A DNA stretch of 34,575 bases. Source: Bacteroides fluxus YIT 12057. GTDB lineage: Bacteria > Bacteroidota > Bacteroidia > Bacteroidales > Bacteroidaceae. Position 1 is the first letter of the stretch. Each line of letters begins with the position of its first letter. The stretch lies in NCBI RefSeq assembly GCF_000195635.1, contig NZ_GL882697.1, forward strand, positions 1-34,575, in the 5' to 3' direction. A program made the translations under genes and the position numbers. Positions 6,300-15,178 of the stretch are shown piece after piece. Under the pieces are notes generated by a model. The model made no database searches. It saw only the letters and a program-made list of their open reading frames with translations, and was not told where the DNA came from.

Positions 6300-8066
6300 T
6301 TATTCTCCGGAAGGCGCATAGGTTTGGAAGATGTCGTCCACCAGCAGGGTGGCCAGGCTTCTTACCCGTTCCAGGAAGCCGGATTTTTCCTCCTGCCCCG
6401 TTTCCACTCCTGCCAGCAGGGCTTCCCAGTCCCTTGTCAGTTCCGTATCCGCAATCTTCTTGCCGCGGATGGTCTCGTAGGTGAACATGCCCTTTGGGGT
6501 CGGTACAATGTATTTCCCCGCATAGCGGATGTAGTTGCGGTTCAGCAAGGTCCGGATGATGGAAGTACGGGATGCCACCGTGCCCAGTCCCTTGTTTTCC
6601 ATGTACTCCACCAGTTCGGCATCGGTGAACGGATGGACCGGAAGGTCTCTTTTCCGGATCAGGTTGCAGCTGCAGACATCCGGTGTCTCACCTTCTTCCA
6701 GCATCGGCAGTCCATCGGGGGTTTCCGGTACGGGCAGGACACCGGGGCGCTGGAATAGGGCATGCCAGCCTTCTTCCAGGATACGGACACCGGTGGTCTG
6801 GAAGACCTGTGCGGCACATACTGCCTTGACAAAGGTTGTCTCTGTCCGGCAGGAAGGCAGGAAAGCCTCCAGCATTCGGCCTGCAATCAGCCGGTACACC
6901 TCCTGTTCCTTGGGAGTGAGACCTTCCGGACGGATGCCGGTAACGGTGATGGCCGGATGGATGTGGACCTGCTTCTCATCGACCACGCTTCGTGACAGAC
7001 CGGAAAGCATCCCTTCCGACAGGTCGGTTTCCAGTTCGAACAGGTTCCACGAAACCAGTCTCCGGAGGATGGCAGGAAGCGTGCGGTACACATCCTCCGT
7101 GAGGTATCTGCTGGACGTGCGCGGATAGGAAATCAGCTTTTTTTCATAGAGCGTCTGCGCGATGTCGTACACTTCCGACAGGGTAAGCCCCAGGTACCGG
7201 CTTGCTTCTTTCTGCAGCTGTGTCAGGTTGAACAGGGCGGGCGGCTGGATTTCCTGCACGCTGCGGCTCACTTCCGTAATCTGTGCCTTGGAAGCCAGCT
7301 TGCAGTCCTGGTAGAACAGTTCGGCCGATTCCGAGTCGGTGAGCGTATCCCTGCGTTTCAGCTTGAAGATCTGTCCGTTCTTGTGCAGGCTGATGTAGAT
7401 CGGCCATGAATCCGTCGGGATATGGTTCTCCTTCTCGCGGTACCGTCTGGCGATGGCCGCCAGGATGGGTGTCTGCACCCTGCCCAGGGAATTGTTGCCG
7501 AGCCCCATGGCCATGCACATGGCATAGCTGGCATTGATGCCCAGAATCCAGTCCGCCTTGTTCCGGCAATCCGCCGAAGCGAAGAGACTGTCGTAGCAGC
7601 TGTCCGGTTTCAGGTTTTCCATCCCTTTGCGGATGGCTTCATCCGTCAGGGAGGCTGTCCAGAGGCGGAGGCAGGGCTGTGTACATTTCAGGTAGGCGTA
7701 CACATAGCGGAAGGTCATTTCCCCCTCACGGCTGGCATCCGTGGCCGCAATGATGGTGTCACAGCTGCGGAGCACCTTTTCCACGACCTTCAGCTGCAGG
7801 ACCGCCTGGATGTCCGGAATCCATCCGTTTTCGGTGCGGACATGCTGTACCGTCAGCTGGAAGTCCGAAGGGATGAAGGGAAAGTCCTCGCGGCTCAGCT
7901 TCCGGACTCCGTAATCCTTGGGCATGGCCAGCGAAAGCATGTTACCGAATGTCCAGGTGACGAGATATCCGTTTCCTTCCAGGTATCCGTTTCTTGTTCG
8001 GGTGGCACCTACCACTTTTCCTATTACTTTTCCTACGTTGGGTTTGTCTGTCAATATGGCAATCAT
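6300..8066 (-). CDS. topB: Type IA DNA topoisomerase (TopB-like, topoisomerase III)
   Basis: The 588-aa protein starts with a Toprim domain (MIAILTDKPNVGKVIGKVVG; acidic motif DASREGE at about 110-116) and has the type IA core, with the catalytic tyrosine in LISYPRTSSR at about residue 314. RVQTPILAAI (about 196-205) is the conserved topoisomerase III stretch. It relaxes or decatenates single-stranded DNA. It is slightly shorter than E. coli TopB (653 aa) and lacks C-terminal zinc fingers, as is common for ICE versions. The frame is open to 8219, but the family N-terminus fits the ATG at 8066; 8093 (MDSYKTQQIMIA) is the alternative. Likely role: ICE DNA processing during transfer or replication. 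Confidence 0.9.
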   Translation of the reverse strand: MIAILTDKPNVGKVIGKVVGATRTRNGYLEGNGYLVTWTFGNMLSLAMPKDYGVRKLSREDFPFIPSDFQLTVQHVRTENGWIPDIQAVLQLKVVEKVLRSCDTIIAATDASREGEMTFRYVYAYLKCTQPCLRLWTASLTDEAIRKGMENLKPDSCYDSLFASADCRNKADWILGINASYAMCMAMGLGNNSLGRVQTPILAAIARRYREKENHIPTDSWPIYISLHKNGQIFKLKRRDTLTDSESAELFYQDCKLASKAQITEVSRSVQEIQPPALFNLTQLQKEASRYLGLTLSEVYDIAQTLYEKKLISYPRTSSRYLTEDVYRTLPAILRRLVSWNLFELETDLSEGMLSGLSRSVVDEKQVHIHPAITVTGIRPEGLTPKEQEVYRLIAGRMLEAFLPSCRTETTFVKAVCAAQVFQTTGVRILEEGWHALFQRPGVLPVPETPDGLPMLEEGETPDVCSCNLIRKRDLPVHPFTDAELVEYMENKGLGTVASRTSIIRTLLNRNYIRYAGKYIVPTPKGMFTYETIRGKKIADTELTRDWEALLAGVETGQEEKSGFLERVRSLATLLVDDIFQTYAPSGE

Positions 8067-8139
8067 GATCTGTTGAGTTTTATAGCTGTCCATACGGCTT
8101 TTTAGCGTATGGACAGCCGGTGATACATTGTAATAAAGG

Positions 8140-8439
8140 TTATTCTTCCGTCGGTCGGATGCCGTTGATGCCGATGACCGGTCGGCCGTCCGGTTCCACC
8201 TCCAGCTTGAGGGTGGCATCCATGGTGAGTGAGAAGACCGGGGTCTTCAGGTTCAGCGTGGTCACTCCGGTCTCTGCCCCTTGGAGAAGCAGGTCCAGGT
8301 TGCCGTCCTTTTCGAGTTCCTTCCGGCGGATGCCGACAGCTTCCAGCTTTTCCCAGTCAAGCTGTTCGGCCTTGAAAATGATGGGTTTGTTCGGATTCAT
8401 ATACATATCGGTTGAGGTGAGTAAGATTTCTTTGTACAT
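8140..8439 (-). CDS. DUF4099-type single-domain protein
   Basis: The 99-aa protein is essentially one domain (LDWEKLEAVGIRRKELEKDG to GRPVIGINGIRP), clearly similar to residues 196-263 of the larger protein just upstream (INWEELGKFGVSKEMLEQSG to VMLGIHGVRK). It looks like a stand-alone copy of that domain, from duplication or fission. The start may instead be 8406 or 8400 (MYMNPNKP). Function unknown; it lies between the large DUF3945 protein and topoisomerase genes in the same operon. Confidence 0.75.
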   Translation of the reverse strand: MYKEILLTSTDMYMNPNKPIIFKAEQLDWEKLEAVGIRRKELEKDGNLDLLLQGAETGVTTLNLKTPVFSLTMDATLKLEVEPDGRPVIGINGIRPTEE

Positions 8440-8451
8440 TCACGGACAGTC

Positions 8452-10263
8452 TCAGACAGCCTGGCGGGCATTTCTTTTCTGCTCCTGCTGCTGGCCGTTG
8501 TCCGTCTGTGCGGCTTGGCGGGCCGTGTTTCTCCGGATATCGGGATTCTCCTGGAAATACTGGAGCTGGCCGGTATTGGCGTTCACTTTCAGGTAGGAAT
8601 CGAATGGTTTGCCGTTCGGACCCTTCATGCCGGTGACCAGAATGGCTTTTCCGTCCTGCAGGTTGGCCCTTTCCTGTGCCGAAAGCAGGTGTCCGTATAC
8701 TTCAGCCGGAATGGCCGGGGCCTGCCGTTCGTTGAAGCCGTCCGGTGTCCGCGAGTATAGCGGTCTTCCGCTGGCCATGTCCAGCCTGACGAAGGAGGAG
8801 AATTCCTCCCCTTTGCGGTTGATCATGTTTTCCAGAAAGACAGGCTGTCCCTTGCGGAGCGCCTCCTTGTCTTCCGGTGTCAGCTGGACCGAGCAGATTT
8901 CCTTCGGAATGTAGATTTCGCCCGTTTCCGGGTTGTGGCGGGTGTACTGCAGGCCGCCCGTCACCTTGTCCATGGTGACAAAGGAAGAGAACACCTCACC
9001 GTTCTTGCGTTTCATGTCCTCCACCAGGATGGTATGCCCTTCGTTCAGTGCCTTGAGCTGCATGGGGGAAAGCGGCACGCCGCCCAGCGTCTGCTGGTTG
9101 AAGGCCTGGTCCTTGGAAAAGATGAACTCGATGCCCCTTCTTTCCGCGCTGTACTGCAGATGGGCGTTGAATTCCTTTCCCTGGTTGGACTTCATGCCAT
9201 CCACGAAAATCTGTTCGCCGTTTTTCAGCTTCTGGATTTCATCCGGAGTCAGGGTCACTCCCTTGATTTCATTCGGGATGTAGACATGTTCCTGTCGGAC
9301 GGCCACCAGTTCGTTGGTGTTCTTGTCGATGGAAATGAGGCACGGCTCGATCGAGTTGCCGCGCAGGTTCAGATCTGCCACCCGACCCATGTTTCCGCTT
9401 TCGCGCAGGTTCTTCTTGTCCTCTTCGGTAAAGATGTGCCCGAAGTACGGACGGTCCAGTTCCGGCTCCTTTCTTACTCCGTGGATGCCCAGCATCACCT
9501 GTCCGCCGTTGGACATGAACGACAGCCTTGCATCCAGTTTGGCGGTCAGTACGCCGGGAATGTTGAGCGTCAGCGGGATGGTCTTGTTGGTCTTGTAGCC
9601 TTTCAGCATACTGTCCAGCTGTCCGGACTGCTCCAGCATTTCCTTGGATACTCCGAACTTGCCCAGTTCTTCCCAGTTGATCATGTTCTCGTTGTACCGG
9701 TAGGTTGGAGTCTGCTGCTGGGGAACCTGCTGTTCTCGTCCCTGCGCAGCCGCTTCCACCTGTGTCACCTGTTCCGGTTGCACCTGAGGTGCCTGTTCTT
9801 GTTTTTTTGCCATTGCTTTTTCCTCCTCTTTGGTTTGGACATTGCTTTGTTGGTTGTTCTTCGGCACGATTTCGTACCGTTTCAGGAACTCTTTCACCGC
9901 ATCGGTTTCTTTTCCCGAAGCCAGGTCCTTGAGAGCCTGCCTGTTCTGCTTGTAGTCATGGAAAGTCATGCGGATCAGCCGGAAATGGGTAGGTTCCTTC
10001 AGCTGGCTCCAGAAGTTTTTGATGAAGTTTTCGAGGATGCTCGAATTCTTGTCGAACTTCAGAAACGAGTTTTCGTTCTTTTCCTCCGGTGGAACTGTCC
10101 GATAGTTGCCTTTCTCGTCCGCCTGGCTGACCACACCGATTCCCTCTTTCGGGTCGTTCTTGTTGTGGACCAGCAGCAGCTCGTCAATCTGTTCCACATA
10201 AGGCTTTTCCGGTTTCTTGTTCCGGCTTTGCTTTCCTTTGTCTGGACGGTTGTTCTGTGCCAT
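8452..10263 (-). CDS. DUF4099/DUF3945 repeat protein
   Basis: The 603-aa protein has an N-terminal helical region (about 20-135), a Gln-rich linker (about 138-188), one DUF4099-like domain (196-266) and then about five related 50-60-aa repeats (starting near 270, 332, 395, 458 and 521). The later repeats share the pattern L(T/S)P..... L..G..I.V..M....G..F. The last four match DUF3945-type repeats. Such proteins are standard in Bacteroidales ICE and plasmid mobility regions next to topoisomerase genes; their biochemical role is not established. It is the first gene of the operon ending at the 6249-6280 terminator. Confidence 0.8.
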   Translation of the reverse strand: MAQNNRPDKGKQSRNKKPEKPYVEQIDELLLVHNKNDPKEGIGVVSQADEKGNYRTVPPEEKNENSFLKFDKNSSILENFIKNFWSQLKEPTHFRLIRMTFHDYKQNRQALKDLASGKETDAVKEFLKRYEIVPKNNQQSNVQTKEEEKAMAKKQEQAPQVQPEQVTQVEAAAQGREQQVPQQQTPTYRYNENMINWEELGKFGVSKEMLEQSGQLDSMLKGYKTNKTIPLTLNIPGVLTAKLDARLSFMSNGGQVMLGIHGVRKEPELDRPYFGHIFTEEDKKNLRESGNMGRVADLNLRGNSIEPCLISIDKNTNELVAVRQEHVYIPNEIKGVTLTPDEIQKLKNGEQIFVDGMKSNQGKEFNAHLQYSAERRGIEFIFSKDQAFNQQTLGGVPLSPMQLKALNEGHTILVEDMKRKNGEVFSSFVTMDKVTGGLQYTRHNPETGEIYIPKEICSVQLTPEDKEALRKGQPVFLENMINRKGEEFSSFVRLDMASGRPLYSRTPDGFNERQAPAIPAEVYGHLLSAQERANLQDGKAILVTGMKGPNGKPFDSYLKVNANTGQLQYFQENPDIRRNTARQAAQTDNGQQQEQKRNARQAV

Positions 10264-10304
10264 AATTTTCTGTTTTGAGTGACTGTTTGATTGGTTTCAC
10301 AGTC

Positions 10305-10312
10305 CAAATGTA
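10305..10312 (-). promoter_or_regulatory. Putative -7 element for the DUF3945-topB operon
   Basis: TACATTTG on the minus strand, 42 bases upstream of the start codon, is identical to the -7 element of the HTH-operon promoter. No TTTG stands at the ideal distance; the nearest (10346-10343) is 30 bases away, so the promoter may depend on an activator bound to the repeats just upstream. Confidence 0.5.
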
Positions 10313-10354
10313 AGGGCTTTCTGTTTACAATCCGCTGATTTTCAAAAAGCTGGC

Positions 10355-10384
10355 ATCAGATGTCGTCAGATGGCATCAGATGGC
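10355..10384. repeat. Three tandem 10-bp repeats (operator-like), copy B
   Basis: ATCAGATGTC, GTCAGATGGC and ATCAGATGGC follow one another with the CAGATG core at 10357, 10367 and 10377, an exact 10-base period. Both this array and copy A at 1015-1044 lie upstream of a TACATTTG element, and a GCTGATT..CAAA stretch lies between array and promoter in both, so the two regions look like copies of one regulatory module. Confidence 0.75.
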
Positions 10385-10698
10385 AATCTATAGATGGTCT
10401 GGCACGAAGAAAAGAGGAATTGGAAGTATAATGTGTGAGAGAGGTGAAGGGGAAAATAGAGAAGGCAAAGACGCAGACAGCAGGATGTGCAGAACACATG
10501 AAGCAGCGGAACTATGCAGAACAGAGGGAGCTGAAATCCCTGTCTTATCTCGGGATAGGATGAAATAGGCACAGCTTACTGGTGGGGAACGGATGCTTTC
10601 ACGGTTCTTTTGAGGTATCGGGAAATATAAGGACAGCCGCCTGTACTGAAACGGCTATGCGTCACGTCGGTCGCAGTTTATCCCTGTAATCAGACAAC

Positions 10699-10815
10699 AA
10701 TCCCTCCGGACGTTTGACGCCGCATTCTTTTTCGGAAGAATTTTCATGGCGAAGCCATAAGAGAAAAATCTCCCGAAAAAAAGTACAAATGCGGCTGGCA
10801 AACGAGGGAGGGATT
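10699..10815. repeat. Long imperfect palindrome B (non-coding)
   Basis: Successive blocks pair across the centre: AATCCCTCC (10699-10707) with GGAGGGATT (10807-10815); CGTTTG (10711-10716) with CAAACG (10799-10804); GCCGCATT (10719-10726) with AATGCGGC (10788-10795); CTTTTTCGG (10727-10735) with CCGAAAAAAAG (10773-10783); and an apical ATGGC-GAA-GCCAT hairpin (10746-10758). No gene covers it. The gap 10264-11023 also holds phased repeats and terminators but no convincing protein. It could be a structured RNA, an origin of transfer or replication, or a small non-autonomous element. Confidence 0.75.
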
Positions 10816-10839
10816 ACCTTTGATAAAGGGAAAACTGTA

Positions 10840-10886
10840 AAAAAACTTTTCTCTTCTCTTTATACGATGTTTATCGCATAAAGAGA
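10840..10886 (-). terminator. Terminator-like hairpin after the T6SS minus operon
   Basis: An 11-bp perfect stem (CTTCTCTTTAT at 10851-10861 with ATAAAGAGAAG at 10876-10886, extended inside by CGA/TCG after a mismatch) is followed on the minus strand, after seven bases, by seven T residues. It lies about 140 bases beyond the last T6SS minus-strand gene. A second AT-only palindrome (TCATTATTA A TAATAATGA) lies just to its right. Confidence 0.55.
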
Positions 10887-11023
10887 AGTGTCATTATTAA
10901 TAATAATGATTTTTAGTCACTAGTATCTTTAATTTTAATGACATCTGTTCCATTTTTTTATTTACAGTTTGAAAAATCAGCTATATGTTGTGTCACAAAA
11001 GTATATTTTTATTTAACCTATGG

Positions 11024-11749
11024 CTATTGCTTACCATTATAAATTTTATTAGCCTTATTAAGAGAAGTGTGTAAAATCTGACTTATACCTGTTCCTTCAT
11101 TCATTTGTTCCATCAATATGTCAAAACCTGTCAGTATTTCTTCTTTGCCTATTGTTAGATTGAATTTAATTTTCTTATCTTTCATCACGCCTGAAAAGAT
11201 AGCTCTTCTGGCATCGGCTTCACTTGGACAATAGATGATGCTATGCCGTTCAAAAAATCTACCATCTGTAATATTGGTGGCTATGGTAAAATATCCGGTA
11301 GTTGCATCATATTGCACATCAGAAAAAATACTGTTATTTATAGCATCTGCCGCTATACTTGCCATTTTCTTTCTTTTTTTAATCAGACTTATTTTTATAT
11401 CATTACCTACAATTTTTATGCGAAAAACTCCGTTCATCCGGCTTTCCAGAAATGAAGCATACATATTGATATTATCAATGAACTGCCATAGATAAATATC
11501 CTGATTCTGTTTGCACTTACTTTCCAGACAATTTTTGTATAAGAAAATAGGCTTACTGACAGCATATTGGAAATTTAGAATATCCCTACTTAGTTTACCA
11601 ATCATTTTCTCCAGATTGGATTTGCATTCTTTTATTATTTGCTGTTCCTGTGTTATATTATGCAGAATATCTTGATAAGCTTTTTGTATAACTACTTTAT
11701 CTTCAATTCCATATTTCTGCATAATGGAGATAAAAAAGTCTTCTTTCAT
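11024..11749 (-). CDS. T6SS-linked protein of unknown function
   Basis: The frame is open to 11890, but the upstream codons lie inside the tssR end in another frame; the ATG at 11749 (MKEDFFISIMQKYGIEDKVV) gives a 241-aa protein starting 31 bases after the tssR stop. It has no signal peptide or membrane segment. The N-terminal half is helical (about 20-95), followed by a mixed region with two strands around residues 130-180. As last gene of the minus operon it is presumably a cytoplasmic T6SS accessory protein. Family not recognised. Confidence 0.7.
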   Translation of the reverse strand: MKEDFFISIMQKYGIEDKVVIQKAYQDILHNITQEQQIIKECKSNLEKMIGKLSRDILNFQYAVSKPIFLYKNCLESKCKQNQDIYLWQFIDNINMYASFLESRMNGVFRIKIVGNDIKISLIKKRKKMASIAADAINNSIFSDVQYDATTGYFTIATNITDGRFFERHSIIYCPSEADARRAIFSGVMKDKKIKFNLTIGKEEILTGFDILMEQMNEGTGISQILHTSLNKANKIYNGKQ

Positions 11750-11780
11750 ATCGTTTTGTATTAGGTTTATATATCTATAT

Positions 11781-14264
11781 TTATGGCAGCATATCTTTGC
11801 TGATCCAGTAATATGTTTGTCCGTTGGAAGTGAATCCCTTTCCGGCAGCCTCTTCCCATGCAGACTTTTTAGATTTAAAATATTCCACAAGCATATCTAG
11901 TGTTTCATCCACCAAGTGCTTCTTTCTTTTCAGGTCGTTTACCGTAAAGGCTTTTAAAAATGGGTTGTCCGTTGGACAAGTAGTAATAAGCCTTTGCGCT
12001 TCGGCCATACTCATATTCTTTAGTTTCTTATACTTGATTCTACACAGTTTACCATTGTTTATATACGTATAATAAAGAGCAAAGAGATTGGCTCTTACTT
12101 TTTTTGTAGAAGCATACTCGTGACTATCTTTCATCTCGGTAACAGATAACCTTGTATCTTTAAGCACTACCTCGTCTTCCAAACAGTCGCAAATTTTTCT
12201 CTTTTTCTCTTTTTCTTTTTTCTGTGCTTCATATTTATAATCCACTTCATATTGAGAGAGGGCATTTATAAAATTGCGTATTCTCTTAAATTCAGCTTCC
12301 GTCACAAGTAATCGGTATTCCAGCAAGTGTGATACTGAATCATGTAACACGACCGGTTGTGCGGGCAGATACCATTCCGGTTCAGCGTTTCTTAATGCTT
12401 CTGGCAAAGATTTAATCCCTGATGGTTGCATTTGGAAATAGTCAACTAATGTCGAATCCTCTCTGTTGCGGAAGTTGCCTATTTCGTTAAATGCCTTATA
12501 CAAACTTTGCGTTAGCAATCTGTTATCTTCCTTTACTTGTTGTAACAGGGTATCTACTGATGACGCCAGCCCTTCAAGAGGTAAATTCTCCTGTTTTTGA
12601 GGAAAGACCACCCATCCTTGTGTCATGCTTCTGTTGGGAAAGTCCAAACAATAAACATTTTTATTGACTTCTCTGTATTCATGATATTTACGCAGTTGAT
12701 CTGCATATACGATGATTTCTCTTTTCTGGCGACTGATTTTAACCGCATAGTTATCAATCATATTTTCTACTTGCAGAACGAAGTTATTGAATTTGTCCGG
12801 ATTTCCACCAAAAAGTTGAAATCCCAATATTCTGCAATTATATTCGGCCATACGGTTAACCAGAGTTGAATCAGCCCATTCACTATTGTTTCCGGTTTCA
12901 CCGATAAGGATAATTAGGTTACTTTCTTTTTTGTGGTCTTTAAATAGATTGACAGCAGTTCTCAGAGTACTCCAGCTTCTCCCGCCAGTGGCAACCAGTT
13001 GTTTTGCATTATTGCTTTTGGCAGACAAAAAGTTCAGCACTTGCATATAGTCTTTTGTCAGATGTACTTTCGGATTTTCATTATTCCCTTTCTCGTTGAA
13101 AGCCAGTACGGAACCGAATTTATAATCGAAACCGTCATCAGGGTTGGCAAATAAGGGTTGTAATCCCTGAATAATATTGACTACTTCCGGGAATTGTTTT
13201 ACAGCCAATTCATTACCCTCTACAACAAATACGATATTGATTTTTTGCAGATCTTTTTCTATTTCCTTGAACTGATTGTAATAGATACGATTACCGTTTA
13301 CGTTCACTACAAAATTCTCTTGTTTGTCTATCACCGGCATGAATGCTCCTGTTTTAAAACGGATAACAGTATCCATTTGGCAATAGGATGTTACCGGACT
13401 ATATGCCAGTGGACGTGCTATCCGTGCCAGCTCTCGGCTAGGGACCAGTTGTGCTCGTCTGAAATTTAACGTATCTGTTTCGGCCTTATTCTTGAACCAT
13501 AACGTACTGTCCGGCAGACTTCGTACATCAATATGCAGTTGTTGTCCAATATTCTTTATTACAGCATTACTTACCCAGCCACATATCTCAGTATCCAGAC
13601 TATCTGGCGAAATAAAAGACTTTTTGGCAACCAGTGTTTTGCTTCTATCTTCTGATTGTTTTAGTGGGAAAACAAGCTGGTGCATGGGTATTTGAGTATA
13701 TGGCTTGCTGAGATCCGTATTCTTAAATGTCAGTAGGGAATCATTTATCAAGTATTTCTCTGGAACTTTCAGCGGAACAGTATCGGAGAATACGGTAATT
13801 TGTTTATTTTTCAATCCCGTAGCAAGATCCGTTACGGAACTTCTGGTTAGCAGCAGGTCTGATTTATGAACCCATCCATAATAGATTGCTGATTTATGGT
13901 TGCCCAGCCTTCGCCCGTGGCTTTTTATTTGTGTCGGGTCGTATTTGATGACTTTCAACCAGTTTCCCTTTTTCCCCACCACTAAAAAGGCATCCATAAA
14001 TTGTAGTTCTTTCATTTCATTTTTCCCTGTGGCGGTTTGGTAGCTCATATTTCCCAACTGGTCGGAAAAAACAATCCACGGGTTATTTTTTATCTGTAGG
14101 GAACTTGGAGCTTTTATTTCACCGCCACAGTAGTTCATGATATATTCACGGGGCACTTGCTTTATTCTTGTGAATCGGTTTATCGGAGCACAGGAAGTCA
14201 TGATAGCCATTCCGGTGCAAAGTAGTGTAAATGTTCCGTTCCACATCCTTTTAGTTGTCTTCAT
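11781..14264 (-). CDS. tssR: T6SS protein TssR (Bacteroidetes-specific, probable lipoprotein)
   Basis: The 827-aa protein has a lipoprotein-like signal (FTLLCTGMAIMTSC, Cys25), so it is exported and probably anchored in a membrane. The size, the export signal and the place at the end of the tssK-tssO gene run match TssR, one of the proteins thought to replace the TssJLM trans-envelope complex in Bacteroidetes. The middle has a von Willebrand A-like pattern (NIVFVVEGNELAVKQF, later ESNLIILIGETGNNSEWAD) but without the usual DxSxS metal motif. The C-terminus is helical and highly charged. It begins 8 bases after the PKD gene. Confidence 0.8.
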   Translation of the reverse strand: MKTTKRMWNGTFTLLCTGMAIMTSCAPINRFTRIKQVPREYIMNYCGGEIKAPSSLQIKNNPWIVFSDQLGNMSYQTATGKNEMKELQFMDAFLVVGKKGNWLKVIKYDPTQIKSHGRRLGNHKSAIYYGWVHKSDLLLTRSSVTDLATGLKNKQITVFSDTVPLKVPEKYLINDSLLTFKNTDLSKPYTQIPMHQLVFPLKQSEDRSKTLVAKKSFISPDSLDTEICGWVSNAVIKNIGQQLHIDVRSLPDSTLWFKNKAETDTLNFRRAQLVPSRELARIARPLAYSPVTSYCQMDTVIRFKTGAFMPVIDKQENFVVNVNGNRIYYNQFKEIEKDLQKINIVFVVEGNELAVKQFPEVVNIIQGLQPLFANPDDGFDYKFGSVLAFNEKGNNENPKVHLTKDYMQVLNFLSAKSNNAKQLVATGGRSWSTLRTAVNLFKDHKKESNLIILIGETGNNSEWADSTLVNRMAEYNCRILGFQLFGGNPDKFNNFVLQVENMIDNYAVKISRQKREIIVYADQLRKYHEYREVNKNVYCLDFPNRSMTQGWVVFPQKQENLPLEGLASSVDTLLQQVKEDNRLLTQSLYKAFNEIGNFRNREDSTLVDYFQMQPSGIKSLPEALRNAEPEWYLPAQPVVLHDSVSHLLEYRLLVTEAEFKRIRNFINALSQYEVDYKYEAQKKEKEKKRKICDCLEDEVVLKDTRLSVTEMKDSHEYASTKKVRANLFALYYTYINNGKLCRIKYKKLKNMSMAEAQRLITTCPTDNPFLKAFTVNDLKRKKHLVDETLDMLVEYFKSKKSAWEEAAGKGFTSNGQTYYWISKDMLP

Positions 14265-14272
14265 GATACAGG

Positions 14273-15172
14273 TTATTTTGAAATATATTTTTCAGATTGC
14301 GTGACTAGCAGTTTTTTGATACATTCATCTGTATTGCTGTTCCCGATATCCACAACAACCTCTTCAATAATCAGTTTTTTTCTTCCAATAATTTTTAAGC
14401 CTTGGCAATAGGAGTAAAAATCATTATGTTTGTCACCATTGACCGTTACGACAACATCCGGGTTGTCGCACAGATAAGTATTGAGTACATAATTATAGTT
14501 AAGGTTAAATGGTTTCCCATCTACGATAGCCTGTAATCTTTCCCTGATATCGTTTCCTACGAGAGTAAGTACATCGGTAGAATCATTCTTTTGATAATTC
14601 GGCTCGATTTGTATGGTATGTCGTATCGGGTAATGGGTCTCTTCTGTTGTCAGCAGAATTTCATAAACACCGGGTTCCATATAGGCATATAGTGGGTTTT
14701 TCTCCCGTGAATCCACCATTCCTGTTTCTCCGAACTGCCATCTCCATTCCTTAGAATCACCGATACCGTGAAAGGAGATAATTTCATCCTGCAAGGCAAA
14801 GTCCGGAGCTTCGATTTTAATCAATTCCTCGTCTGTCTTATCATTGTTTTTCTCCCGTACATTGACTATGAATTTCTTTTCATATTTTCTGTCTACAGTC
14901 AACCGTACTTGATATTTCCCGCTTTGAGTGAACCGGTAGCTGCCAGTTCGTTCTTCCGAAGCATCTCCGTTTCCAAATTCCCATAGCCACATATCCGCCC
15001 GCTTGGTACTGTCGGTATATTGAATCGCATCTCCCACCTCTATATCTGAGGGAGTGATATAGGCAATTACCGTCTTTTCTCTCAGAGAAAGGCTGATTAA
15101 GTATGCTATGACAATACATAGTACGACGGCTCCTATTATAATAAAGGATTTCCTGTTATTAATTTTTCCCAT
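14273..15172 (-). CDS. Membrane-anchored PKD-domain T6SS protein (TssP/TssQ-like)
   Basis: A 299-aa protein with one N-terminal membrane segment (about residues 10-30, FIIIGAVVLCIVIAYLISLS), two PKD-type beta-sandwich domains (about 36-106 with MWLWEFGNGD and 118-191 with WRWQFGETG) and a C-terminal domain (about 200-299). The bulk would lie in the periplasm. Its position between the TssO-like genes and tssR points to a role in the Bacteroidetes T6SS envelope complex. I cannot say from memory with certainty whether it should be named TssP or TssQ. Confidence 0.75.
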   Translation of the reverse strand: MGKINNRKSFIIIGAVVLCIVIAYLISLSLREKTVIAYITPSDIEVGDAIQYTDSTKRADMWLWEFGNGDASEERTGSYRFTQSGKYQVRLTVDRKYEKKFIVNVREKNNDKTDEELIKIEAPDFALQDEIISFHGIGDSKEWRWQFGETGMVDSREKNPLYAYMEPGVYEILLTTEETHYPIRHTIQIEPNYQKNDSTDVLTLVGNDIRERLQAIVDGKPFNLNYNYVLNTYLCDNPDVVVTVNGDKHNDFYSYCQGLKIIGRKKLIIEEVVVDIGNSNTDECIKKLLVTQSEKYISK

Positions 15173-15178
15173 GACAAA

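Noticed and set aside
8935..10278. A 447-aa plus-strand open frame opposite the DUF3945 gene
   Set aside because: It is an antisense shadow: the minus-strand frame has clear domain repeats and a coupled operon, while the plus frame shows only low-complexity His/Leu/Phe-rich text.
10380..10568. A 62-aa plus-strand open frame in the gap between operons
   Set aside because: It starts inside the phased repeats, has a composition unlike a folded protein and no ribosome-binding site; a chance frame is more likely.
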